Below are positions 54,196 to 64,000 of a stretch of 64,000 nucleotides of DNA, one piece after another. The notes under the pieces are model-generated. The model did no database searches. It worked only from the letters and a program-made list of their open reading frames with translations, and was not told the origin of the DNA. The stretch's first letter is position 1. Every line of letters starts with the position of its first letter. The DNA comes from Heliocidaris erythrogramma (taxonomy: Eukaryota; Echinodermata; Echinoidea; Camarodonta; Echinometridae). The stretch is from contig CM046854.1 in assembly GCA_025617745.1 (NCBI GenBank), positions 56,694,258-56,758,257 on the forward strand, in the 5' to 3' direction. The translations under genes were made by a program, and so were the position numbers.

Positions 54196-54930
54196 AACAA
54201 TAAAGTAACTTCCTCATAATCAAAACCTTTTAACGAAAAGGTTTTGAGCAAAATAACTTGGCAGGAGAGTTCCTACATTTATTGAGTAACTTTTCCGTGA
54301 AAATGAGATTGATCCACAGAGTCATGCATGAGTGCGCAAACATTAAAGGCAAAATTGTCACTTTTCAAAAGTCACAAGGGTCATTTTGGGGATTCCGTGA
54401 AAGGAGATTTTAGCGAATTGGGTTTCTGATGCATATTTATGTGTCGTTGTTGTTTAACATCCATCGCTTGACCCCCTCACACCTATCCCGACACTTTTCT
54501 AATTATTATGGTTGGGTGAGCACTATTTTTTTTTTTAATCAACCCTCCTGAATTTGAAATTACAAAATCCATTCAGCTTATTGAAAAAAAATAACTCCAG
54601 ATATTTTTAGCAAACTGTATCATTACATGCTGTGTGAACATAAGAGGTTGTAATCGTGTCATGGTTGAGTGAGCACAATTTAAAAATCGCACAAGAAATG
54701 CTAAAATATACTCTTAATACAGTATAAAAATGACCCTTATGACTTTTGAAAAGTGACATTTTTTTAAATTTAATGTTTGCCCACTCATGCATGACATGAT
54801 GAATGAATCTCATTTTTACAGGGAAGTAAGTAAGAACACTCCTGCCAAGTTATTTTGCTCACAACTTTTTCGTTAAGAAGTTTGATTATTAAAGGGGGAG
54901 TTACTTTTTTGTTGAGTTTATATGAAACTT
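54196..54930. mobile_element. Fold-back element with about 195-bp inverted arms
   Basis: Arms 54,196-54,385 and 54,724-54,930 pair along their length: TTTTGAGCAAAATAACTTGG and CACTTTTCAAAAGTCA on the left against their inverses on the right. The centre, about 340 bp, also has inverted GGTTG(A/G)GTGAGCAC words. No coding frame. Confidence 0.65.
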
Positions 54931-55241
54931 CAGTTTATATGCTGTAACTATGGGTGTGGCTTCCTAGGACATATGAATCGAGACCAGCTATCAGTCAATC
55001 ATGTCATCATAAATGGTCATTTCATCAATCTTTTAGTCCCTTTAGTTCTATAAGTATTCTAAAAAGAAGCTCACAGTAATAACTTTGGATTTACATTATA
55101 CTTCCTCATGTCAATATGTAATCAATATGTAGTATCAGTTTCTATGCTGTAAGTATGGACGTGGTTTCATAAGACAAACGAAACAAGAACAGCTGTCAAT
55201 CAATCATGTCATTATAAATGGTCATTTCATTTCATTTCATT

Positions 55242-55264
55242 TCATTTCATTTACAATTCTTTTA
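55242..55264. repeat. (TTCAT)n microsatellite
   Basis: About five CATTT units in a row at 55,220-55,262. Confidence 0.7.
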
Positions 55265-55507
55265 ACTCAGATCAAGCTTTCGGTTATTTCAGTTCTAAAA
55301 GTGTTCATGATGATTGTAAGGTATTTTAACACTTATTATACTAATATACTTCTAGAAGAATTTATTTATGTGGTTATAACAAAGGGTTAAGATTGGGCAT
55401 TATTGATGAAAATGTGTCCCAAAATCAAAGTTATTGTGAGGAATTAAACACACGAAAATATGCAATGCAAATGGTCGATGCGGTGAGTGTCATGCTCGGC
55501 ACCGGTT

Positions 55508-55558
55508 GGGCCTGTCGGGGCCTGTCGGGGCCTGTCGGGGCCTGTCGGGGCCTGCGAG
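55508..55558. repeat. 10-bp minisatellite GGGGCCTGTC
   Basis: Five units in a row, strikingly GC-rich against an AT-rich background. The surrounding 54.9-56.7 kb holds no recognisable gene. Confidence 0.9.
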
Positions 55559-56715
55559 CGCGTACGGTCTATAGGTTGGTGGAATATTTTCCTTTACTTT
55601 TCGTCACAGATCACAGATATCTCTTCGATTGGTTTTTTTAGGGGCGGGGCTTATGAATGTGTAAATCAGTAAAAATGTACTTTTTCAAATGATTATGAAA
55701 TACGACTGAATGCATAAAAAAGTTTGCGATAGATATTTGTTGGCTCCTGATGACTCCTTCCTACCAAAATTGGGCAGTTAACTTTCTATTTTAGTAATCC
55801 ATTAAAACAACAAATACGGTAAAAATACTGTTTACATAAAGTCTAGTAAACAACAACTCAAGGTTTGTGTGTGTAGATCATCGGTAAAAGGATATCAAAT
55901 TATATAGCAGCGTATGTTTATAAATTGATAATAAAACTAAATGAAACATGAGTGAGTGCAAGGATGTGCAAGCAGTCCCATGATTACTCACACAAACTCT
56001 CTTACACTCAGTCTGAAACCTGTTCGTACACGCCCTTACTCACAACTTACACATAAACATTCAACAATACACTATAAACTCCAGAGGCGTCATTCGCTAG
56101 AAACAATCCCCGCCCCTCCAATGCTCTACCCACACCGAACGAATCGACGCCCCTGGTACTACTCCCTTCCTGTGCGCAAACTACTTATCCTACTCGTATG
56201 ACACTTAAAAGAAGGGGGAAAAGGGTGAATGCCCGCCCATCCCTGGACTCACCCTTACATCATTATGTTAAACAAAAGAAGTGAAACAAACAAGCTAAAA
56301 ACCGATGATCTCCTACTGAATCTTCACATAAGAACTTAAGAATACATCAATTAAAAACGAAAACACCGTCTGAATTTTTGTTAGCATTCAGAATGAATCA
56401 CCGGAAAACCTTATTCAATATAAACATTATTTTAAACGAGACATTACAAGTGACAAAATTATAAGAATTAATAAATAAAGAAAATATTTGAAAATATTTG
56501 AAGCAGACAATAAAATTTCTGACTATTCAATACTGATCAGATAAAATTAAGCAGATCAATTAAATATGGAATTGATCTGTTTTTAAAAGGTTTAGTTTTA
56601 CAGTAAAATTTGCTATAGTTTGTCTTTCTCCGCAATGAAAACTATACATCAATGTTAGGAGGTAAACAGTGATTACAAATTGTGCTATTGGCAAGAGACA
56701 AGGCAAAACTAGTAC

Positions 56716-57200
56716 ACAATTGATTTGATTTGATTTATTTATTTCTGCTTGATTTCTCAATTCATAAAATATGGAATGCATACGTTATACAAATTATGCG
56801 ATATACAATACAATGGAACATCGTGACATTAATATATCTTAAACTACAAGGCTAACAGTAGGATTATAGAAAGCGAAATCAAACAAGAGGGTTTTCATAA
56901 TAAGCCGAGGCTTGACAGCATGAAAGCCCTTTGAGGTAAAATATAATGATAAAATAATGAGAGAGAGAAAGAGAAGAGGATACAGAGAGAAATTGTTTGA
57001 AATTGTTTGCACCTATCTGATAATAGCAGCAAAGTACAAACTTCCAGAGCTTTGTCATAGTTAGTGACCTTTAACATGATTCTATATGCACTTTTCTGAA
57101 TGCGTTCTAAACATACAAATTGGTTTTGTGTTAGGTTCCATTAAAGACAGGTACACCATAATCCAATATTGGGCGAATGTATCCCTTGTAGACCGTTATT
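56716..57200 (-). mobile_element. LINE 3' end with RT C-terminal remnant
   Basis: A TTGATTTGATTTGATTTATT tail at 56,721 marks the 3' end of a minus-strand LINE. Upstream on that strand (57,200-56,950), broken frames read VYKGYIRPILDYGVPVFNG, then LERIQKSAYRIMLKVTNYDK and ALEVCTLLLLSDRCKQF, a pattern common after the RT domain of non-LTR elements. A stop and a frameshift separate them. Confidence 0.7.
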
Positions 57201-57489
57201 AAATCATAAAGTGGTGATCTTTATGTTTTAAGACAACGAAGCATATAAAGTGTTATGCTGCTACGACATATGAGGTCTGATATACATGTATGACTGTCCC
57301 ATTTCAAATTACACTGCACAGTGATTCCTATAATATCTTCGCTTTTTGTACATTATTCAAACACACATCCCCAATAAAAAGATGTCTTTATTCAACATTC
57401 TTTGAAAAATACACATACATACATACAATGACATTTTGATGGGTTGAGAGTCATTTTGTTTCGAAGAGATCATTGGTAAATGGTTCCTT

Positions 57490-57735
57490 TCTTAAAGACA
57501 ATATTTTTTGTAACTTCCAATTTGGATTCAGAGAAAAACAAAGCAGTTCCCACTTCCCAAGCAGTCTTAACTCTTATTAACACACTAGCCAGCGCTATCG
57601 ATAAAGTATCACATACGGTTGGAATCTTCCTGGACTTCTCCAGGGCCTGTGACACTATTGATCACACTATTTTATAATATAAATTATACCATTTCGGGAT
57701 TACAGGAAAGGCCTTGGAGTGGTTCTAATAGAAAC
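57490..57735 (+). pseudogene. Non-LTR reverse transcriptase fragment, cut off by the DIRS element
   Basis: Plus-strand frames read CNFQFGFREKQSSSHFPSS and, after a frameshift, VGIFLDFSRACDTIDHTIL, RT motif A with its catalytic Asp, then KLYHFGITGKALEWF. It stops abruptly where DIRS copy 2 begins (57,738), so the DIRS element probably inserted into this older LINE. Confidence 0.75.
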
Positions 57736-57737
57736 TT

Positions 57738-58915
57738 GTAAAATCAGCACTGATTTTCTTATTTACTATATAAATCTATATACCTACCTATTATGCCTGT
57801 AGTCTTGACTACGGGACCCCTTCGAGAATTTAACACACATGAGTCACAATATTGTGCGCACCCCCCGTAATCCTATTGTCCCCTTCGCCACTCACGCGCG
57901 TCAACACGCTACGGCCATCTTCCTCTTTTGCGAGCAATCCCAAGTAAAAACATGTTGCTTGCAAGGTGAGGGGAAGGAGGGAGGGTCATAGGTAGGTATA
58001 TAGATTTATATAGTAAATAAGAAAATCAGTGCTGATTTTACAAATTTACTGCAATAAATCATATATACCTACCTATTATGCCAGACCAGCGCCAACTCAA
58101 AGACCGGGAGGCATGTTTCGAGCAGAAGGGAATAGGATTACACCAAAGACTACAAAGAAGACACAGCGGCCTTCAAGGTGGCTGACGCAAACAAAGCTTC
58201 ACCTGCGGGAACATCCCTAAGGTAGCAAGAAATGAAGGAATTGGGCGAACGCCAATAAGCAGCCTTCAAAATATCAACAAGCGCCACACCTTGAAACAGT
58301 GCCCAAGAAGTGCTGACACTACGAGTATCATGAGCACGAGGCTTACTGTCGGATAAAAGAGCCTCTGTGCCAGCGGCCCTAATAGCTTCAACGATCCATC
58401 TAGAGATGGAATCAAGAGAGGCAGGAGAAAAAGGCTCTCTAGTGATCAGGAACAACTGATCATCCTTACGATAAGACTTAGTCTTATCAATATACCATTT
58501 GAGAGCCCTTACAGGACACCAAACTTTGTCCTCACGCACCGAAGAAAGGTTAGAAAGCGGACAAAGAAAAATCTCAACAGGACCAGAGGCAGCTGTCTGA
58601 TTCTTGGCAACAAAAGAAGCCCTAGGAATCAATCTAACGCCTTTTCTCTCCCAGCGAACATGACCAGGAGTAAGACAGAGAGCATGAAGAGTACTGCGCC
58701 TCTGCCCAGAGGCAATAGCTACCAAAAAGAGCGTCTTAACCGTAAGATGATGAAGCGAAGCTTCACCTAACGGTTCGAAAGGAGGTTTCGCCAAGGCCTC
58801 CAGGACCTTAGGCAGACTCCAAGACGGCACTAACTTAGAAAAAGAAGGTCGTTTCAGAAAGAACGAACGAATCAAACCACTTAGAAGCGGGGAATTGGAA
58901 ATCCCCGAACCATCT
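57738..58915 (-). mobile_element. DIRS retrotransposon, copy 2, 3' part
   Basis: Same orientation as copy 1. A perfect 53-bp inverted repeat (57,738-57,790 and 57,989-58,041) brackets the inverted terminal repeat (57,801-57,936), which keeps the 24 bp lost in copy 1. Then comes the recombinase frame, 58,150-58,875. The element is interrupted at 58,915 and resumes at 62,927. Confidence 0.88.
58150..58915 (-). pseudogene. DIRS copy 2 tyrosine recombinase, C-terminal part
   Basis: It reads FLKRPSFSKLVPSWSLPKVL, ASGQRRSTLHALC, RAHDTRSVSTSWALFQGVAL and SPNSFISCYLRDVPAGEALF: the Arg, HxxR and Tyr of the catalytic set are kept. Relative to copy 1 it lacks a two-codon Ser-Leu repeat after the Tyr and has three extra residues in EPFSPASLDS. 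The 4-kb transposon separates it from its N-terminal part. Confidence 0.85.
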
Positions 58916-59170
58916 CGTCGCTCATTTCACGAAGTGGCACAAAGGCCCAAAATCGCGTACATAGTCAATTTTGAGTTTTCTTCATTTTTACGATCTACTA
59001 GCCATGTTCTACCATTTCACTAAATTTCGAGTAATAATTATGTTTATTTATGCAAAAACACGTCGTGCTGAAAGTGACAAGAGCCATGAAATTGCAGATT
59101 CATAATTTCACGAACCGGCACAAGACGGCGCGCGCACTGCGAACCGTGTGTTTTCGTGCGCGCGCCTCGT

Positions 59171-59395
59171 TCTTTGTATGTATTATGAAGACGTGCGTGC
59201 TTCCTCGAGCTAATCTTATACTTTCATTTTCGGCTTGTTCATAAAAAAAATCCCAATGACCCAGAACCACAGTGTTTGTATCAGGCTGTATGTATTATAA
59301 AGACGTGCGTGCTTCCTCGAGCTAATCTTATACTTTCATTTTCGGCTTGTTCATAAGAAAAATCCCAATGACCCAGAACCACAGTGACGTATCAG
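59171..59395. repeat. 113-bp direct duplication near the transposon's left end
   Basis: Two near-identical copies, starting at about 59,175 and 59,288, of TGTATTAT(G/A)AAGACGTG followed by CTTCCTCGAGCTAATCTTAT and CCCAATGACCCAGAACCAC. Confidence 0.85.
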
Positions 59396-62027
59396 GCTGG
59401 CCCTCCAAAAATCTCTCAAAGCAAATATGAAGATTTGCTAACTCTCTGTTCTGGACGCATCCCCGTCATCAATCATCCAGATAACCAAGCATTTTACCGC
59501 CAGCTTCCGCACTAAACAGGTGGTATTGTAGCAACTTCACTCATTTGTTTACATTAGACAGACAGGACTGATCAAAGCTTGATCATAGTTTGTTTATGTG
59601 GATCAGCTGGTTAAAGTTCATTCAACTGCTCACTTCCTCACTGGACAATACCAAAGACTTTCTTCTTATTCAACTCCTGCACTCAGCATTCATCTTTTGT
59701 TCTCCACTACACCAGACAAGGCACTCTACACATGTTCTACATTCTTCATTGCTTCACTCCCTTATAATAGAACTTGTTTTTGTTGCCTGGATACAAACCT
59801 TCCAATGACATGAGTTTACTGAGCACATGGACTTTCAGCTTTTCACTTAGTAGGAAGTTTTCATCTAGAGAACACGTTCTTTTTCTACTGAGTCACACAT
59901 TCACAACCTAGGACTACCAACATTTGGACATCGCATCTTCATTTACTCATCCATTTTCTTTATCTGGCAAACAGCAGATTTGACTCTTATTTTATCAACA
60001 TTAGACAACAGTGATCTACTTTCTTTTCGCTTGTGCTGGCCGCGGGGCCAGTGCAGTATTTGTAAATAGAGCTCTTTCGCGATCGCGAATATTCAGGATT
60101 ATTATGAAAGATAGAACATTTTTGGGGGGAGATTAAGAATTATAATTTGTTTGCTCTGAAGCATTTAGAGATAGGCCCTATATTGTAACTTTTAGAGATA
60201 TATAGTATGTTGAGAGGTATGTTGTATGTTGTATGTTGTATATGTTGTATTATATATGGTATGTTGAGAGATATCTTGTATGTTGTATATGCTGTATATG
60301 TTGTATTACCTTATAATTAACTTGCGTAAGAAATTGTATTTGTGATGTAGATATTTCCAACTAGAGCGTTGAGGTGATGATGATTTTCAGATCTTTTGTG
60401 GTAATATAAGTCACAAAGATATTTGTATAATAGTAATTCTGATTTGTTGATTACAAGAAAGATTGACTAAAATCAACTCACATCTCTGAGAACTTGTGCC
60501 AACATTGAAAGGGGTGGGGTGACTAATGTATGTATTCACAGACATTTACTAAGATGCTGGCGTATTTTGTCCGCACTAACACTTCCATCTTTTCTTTAAG
60601 TTGAAGCTTAGCTTATAGTAGAGATATGATAGATGTAAGTATTAACGACGAACTCATAATTATATTTTGTTAAACAAATCTTCACGATGACTGTGCATTA
60701 TTTTTAATTTATGAAGGAAGCCTGTTTTAGGTATATAGATTTTTTCAATAAATTTAAGTTTATCAATTAACATGATTTTTTTTTTTTTTTTTTTTTTTTA
60801 AATGGTTGATAACCTTGAGTACAGAATAATTGTGTAACATTTTTTTTTACATTCTCTTTATAAATTGATATAGAAAACTCTCACCAATTATCTCTTATCT
60901 GTTTTCATACAGTTGCTGTGGTCAATCATTTTCCACTGTCATAATGTATAATATTCACCATTACCAGTTTATAGTAGTGGTATATAGTGAATAGTAATGC
61001 AAGTCTGAGAGTAAATTTTCCTCATATTTTGTCCCTGCAGAGGTATATGAGGTAATTGCTAATTGTAATTTGTTCGCTAGTAGCATTCTCTTGCTGACCT
61101 ACAATGTGTCATTCAGAAATGTTATAAGTACGTTTGACAATGATGAAAACAAGTTGGATCTTCCAAAAAGTATATAACGGCTTTAAATATTTTATTCACT
61201 GACATAATTCGTATGAAGTTTAATGAAATCAAATAGAAAGCAAGTGTTTCAGTAAAAACCTTCATGATAGTAGTTCAAAACATATTCACAAATGTCTACT
61301 AAAAAGGACGGCACATGCAGTCCAAATCTTATGTGTTCAAACTGTAAGCACATTTGTAAGACAATGCTTAATTTGTTAAAATACTGTGGTAAATTATTGA
61401 TTTTTTTTTGACGTTGTGCTTTAAAAATTAACTTTCCAAGTTAAAACTATTCAGTAAAAACCGTGAATCAACTTTAAATTCATAATATCAATATAATATT
61501 AGTAAAAATCTGTAATTAATTTGAAACTCATAATGTATTACAAATGAGTGCAGATGCAGAGTAGTGGTAACTGCTATTTTGTGTACGAAATATTAGCATG
61601 TGTAAAAATAATGATAATGTGTTGAATTATTTAATTACCCTTTTCAATTATTACTCTTCACTGACTTTTGTACTTTCAAAATGAATTTTTTTGTCGAATT
61701 TTAAATTATTCAATAAAACCTAGAATAATAGTTGAAGTCAAAATATTTATGTATTTAGAAATGCATGCACTTGTGTTCGAAATGTAAGCACACGAGATGA
61801 GGCTCGGTGAAAAATTAAAAGAGAGAGGGAGAGAGAGAGAGAGAGAGTAATACTGGGATTGAAAATTAATAATGATGAAGCATGATAAAATGAGAAGTTA
61901 GAGAAAGGATAAATGCAGTGTGCTTCATTGTGCAAAGCAATACTAATACCAAAAGGTGGGGAGTGATTTGATCAAATTATTAAAAAGCACCAACCAAACA
62001 AGTATTTCTAAACCTCCCATCTTATAA
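59396..62027. other. Interior of the 4-kb transposon; no gene seen
   Basis: AT-rich sequence with no recognisable protein. A CTGGCCGCGGGGCCAG hairpin lies near 60,036, TGTATGTTGTATATG words repeat at 60,215-60,305, a T run at 60,778-60,799, and (GA)n at 61,823-61,848. Confidence 0.6.
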
Positions 62028-62830
62028 TTGCTGTTTTTACTCGCGAATAAACAGCGCACACCATGCGCGCGTCCAATTGTGCCATTTCGTGAACTAAATC
62101 GCGCAGCGGATTACGCGTATGATTTCGTTCACGAAATGACACGAACGTTTGAATCCTTCCAGTATTCATGTTTTGTCTTCTTTTTTAAAAAATTGTATGT
62201 GAACAGTTAGTTGAAATTCCCCTCCTTCGTTCCATGTACAATTTATTATATCTAATTCCGAAAACCACATCAAATTAATGGTTTCCCAAATAATATCTCA
62301 ATTGCGTTTTAACTCGCGAATAAACAGCGCACACCATGCGCGCGTCCAATTGTGCCATTTCGTGAACTAAATCGCGCAGCGGATTACGCGTATGATTTCG
62401 TTCACGAAATGACACGAATGTTTGAGTCCTTCCAGTATTCATGTTTTGTCTTCTTTTTTAAAAAATTGTATGTGAACAGTTAGTTGAAATTCCCCTCCTT
62501 CGTTCCATGTACAATTTATTATATCTAATTCCGAAAACCACATCAAATTAATGGTTTCCCAAATAATATCTCATCAATTGCGTTTTAACTCGCGAATAAA
62601 CAGCGCACACCATGCGCGCGTCCAATTGTGCCATTTCGTGAACTAAATCGCGCAGCGGATTACGCGTATGATTTCGTTCACGAAATGACACGAATGTTTG
62701 AGTCCTTCCAGTATTCATGTTTTGTCTTCTTTTTTAAAGTATTGTATGTGATTAGTTAGTGGAAATTCTGCTCTTTCGTTTCATGTACTATTTATTATAT
62801 CTAATTCCAGAAAACCCTCCATATTAATAG
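62028..62830. repeat. Three tandem units of about 275 bp near the transposon's right end
   Basis: CTCGCGAATAAACAGCGC occurs at 62,040, 62,313 and 62,589 (spacing 273 and 276). Each unit has a pair of end-like motifs facing each other: TTGTGCCATTTCGTGAAC and GTTCACGAAATGACACGAA, resembling the terminal TTGTGCCACTTCGTGAAATG. Units 1 and 2 are nearly identical; the end of unit 3 diverges. Confidence 0.9.
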
Positions 62831-62926
62831 CTTTAAAGATTACAAATCTTTAATCGCGATTTTCTCAGAACGCACTTTTCGTGATCCGCGCGCACTTGTG
62901 CCACTTCGTGAAATGAGCGACGATCT

Positions 62927-64000
62927 GAGAAACCCGAATGAATGGCCCCGATCGCCGAACGGTAGCCTCGGATAGTAGAGATAGATCTCCCTTTGTCAAA
63001 TAACGAGATTAAGAAATCCGCAATTGAACCAATAGGAGCCTTAGAAGGGGTTTGATTTCTCTCTTTGCATCAAAGGAAAAAGACCGAGAGACGGGAATTG
63101 TAAATTTAAAAAGTCCGCGGCTCTATCAGAGAGACCCGACTGTCTTGCAGATTCCCTGACAGGGGCCAAGCAGTCAAATGAAGAGACTCCGGACTGTGGT
63201 GCAGAATCCCCGATAGGGGCTGTAACACCAGATCCGCTCTTAACGGGAGAACGAACGGTTGAGCCCTTAAGAGGCTCATAAGTTCTGGAAACCAATTCCT
63301 CCTGGGCCAAAAGGGAGCTATTACGAGCACCCGCGCCCGATCTTCCCTGATTTTCCGCAAGACACGCGGAATCAGTTGGAAGGGAGGAAAGGCGAATCCC
63401 TGAAGGTTCTCCCAGCTGAGGGAGAAAACATCGAGAGCCCATGCTCCCTGATCGCGAACACGGGAGCAATACTTCGGCAGCTGGTGATTTAGCACCGACG
63501 CAAATAGATCCACTTCCAGTGGACCTAGGCAACTGCGAATGCGGCAAAATACCTCCGGATGGAGCGTCCATTCCGATGGAAGATACCTGCCCCGAGACAG
63601 AAAATCCGCAATGAGGTTTTCCCGACCGGGGATGAAAGAGGCCACGGGTGTGATTGCCATGCGACGACACCACCTCCACAGCTGAGCTGCTAGGGCATTC
63701 AGGGCAACCGAACGAGTGCCTCCCTGCCGATTGATATATGCCGCCACAGTAACATTGTCCGTGAGAATCAGAACCGAACGACTGAGAAGTCGACTTCTGA
63801 AATGGAGCAAGGTCAACAGAACTGCCATAAACTCCAGGACATTGATATGAGGAAGAGTCCCAAGATGAGACCAATCCCCCGCAACCGTGCTGCCGTTGCA
63901 GTGTCCTCCCCACCCAAACCGAGAGGCGTCCGTCGAAAACGATATCGACGGAAGAGGGGCACAGAAGGACCTGCCTCGCGCGAGAAACACCTCGCTCGTC
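62927..64000 (-). mobile_element. DIRS retrotransposon, copy 2, 5' continuation (runs off the window)
   Basis: It resumes at GAGAAACCCGAATGA exactly where copy 1 continues past the ATCT. It contains the recombinase N-terminal part, RNase H and the start of RT-side sequence, but no MITE at the position where copy 1 has one. Confidence 0.88.
63106..63990 (-). pseudogene. DIRS copy 2 RNase H and downstream domain
   Basis: An uninterrupted frame reads VSFSTDA-like SISFSTDASRFGWG, LPHINVLEFMAVLLTLLHFR, LILTDNVTVAAYINRQGG, PGRENLIADFLSRGR, VDLFASVLNHQLPKYCSR and VLVIAPFWPRRNWFPELMSL. This shows the intact layout that the MITE breaks in copy 1. Nearby, a 29-bp deletion at about 63,108 and a TGA in place of a Trp codon near 63,075 disable the recombinase N-terminus. 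Confidence 0.82.

Larger units (their letters stand above)
58916..62922. mobile_element. 4,007-bp non-autonomous DNA transposon inside DIRS copy 2
   Basis: Perfect 27-bp inverted ends (58,916-58,942 and 62,896-62,922; CGTCGCTCATTTCACGAAG at the left). A 4-bp ATCT duplication flanks it (58,912-58,915 and 62,923-62,926); DIRS copy 1 has a single ATCT at the same point near 36,879. No frame longer than about 70 codons and no transposase motif were seen. It carries duplicated subterminal blocks (59,171-59,395 and 62,028-62,830). A 4-bp duplication is known for Chapaev, Sola1/2, Ginger and some Academ elements; the ends alone do not let me choose. Confidence 0.92.

Noticed and set aside
57738..58041. 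Separate MITE at the edge of DIRS copy 2
   Set aside because: Both DIRS copies carry the same inverted pair at the same place, so it belongs to the DIRS element.

Overview
This is a piece of an animal nuclear genome, most likely an echinoderm and probably a sea urchin (an inference). The sequence is AT-rich, its genes are broken by GT-AG introns, and it is crowded with mobile elements. The best clue to the animal is a gene that joins an N-terminal MACPF domain to a C-terminal apextrin (ApeC) domain, an architecture known from sea urchin, amphioxus and mollusc apextrins. DIRS retrotransposons, CR1/L2-like LINEs, tRNA-derived SINEs and many palindromic MITEs fit the same setting. Amphioxus or a mollusc cannot be excluded from sequence alone.

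Layout. 1-8,000: no host gene found; LINE remnants on the minus strand (1.0-1.5 kb and 1.85-3.3 kb) and two fold-back elements (4.2-4.8 kb and 6.7-7.55 kb). 8,085-29,947, plus strand: a WD40 double-propeller gene that I assembled from 19 phase-compatible exons (about 745 residues; the 5' end was not found). Its introns hold MITEs, a SINE, LINE 3' ends, a 120-bp tandem array and a nested stack of TTAA-flanked elements. 29,948-35,750: a duplicated copy of the terminal exon, a 113-bp minisatellite and MITEs nested in one another. 35,753-41,362, minus strand: a nearly full-length but broken DIRS retrotransposon (gag, RT, RNase H, tyrosine recombinase) carrying a 320-bp MITE. 42,185-51,676, minus strand: the MACPF-ApeC (apextrin-like) gene in nine coding exons, 569 codons, complete from signal peptide to stop, with a possible 5' noncoding exon and TATA-like box near 52.2 kb. 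52,260-57,735: intergenic, with MITEs and two LINE fragments. 57,738 to the window end, minus strand: a second DIRS copy, split by a 4,007-bp DNA transposon (58,916-62,922) with perfect 27-bp inverted ends and a 4-bp target duplication.

The two host genes are separate and face opposite ways; nothing in the window links their functions. The apextrin-like protein is expected to be a secreted, membrane-acting immune or embryonic protein, and the WD40 protein a scaffold of unknown role. The most informative feature is the layering of mobile elements: having two DIRS copies supplies pre-insertion (empty) sites that prove both the 320-bp MITE and the 4-kb transposon as insertions. All exon boundaries are predictions from splice sites, phase and protein pattern, without transcript support.
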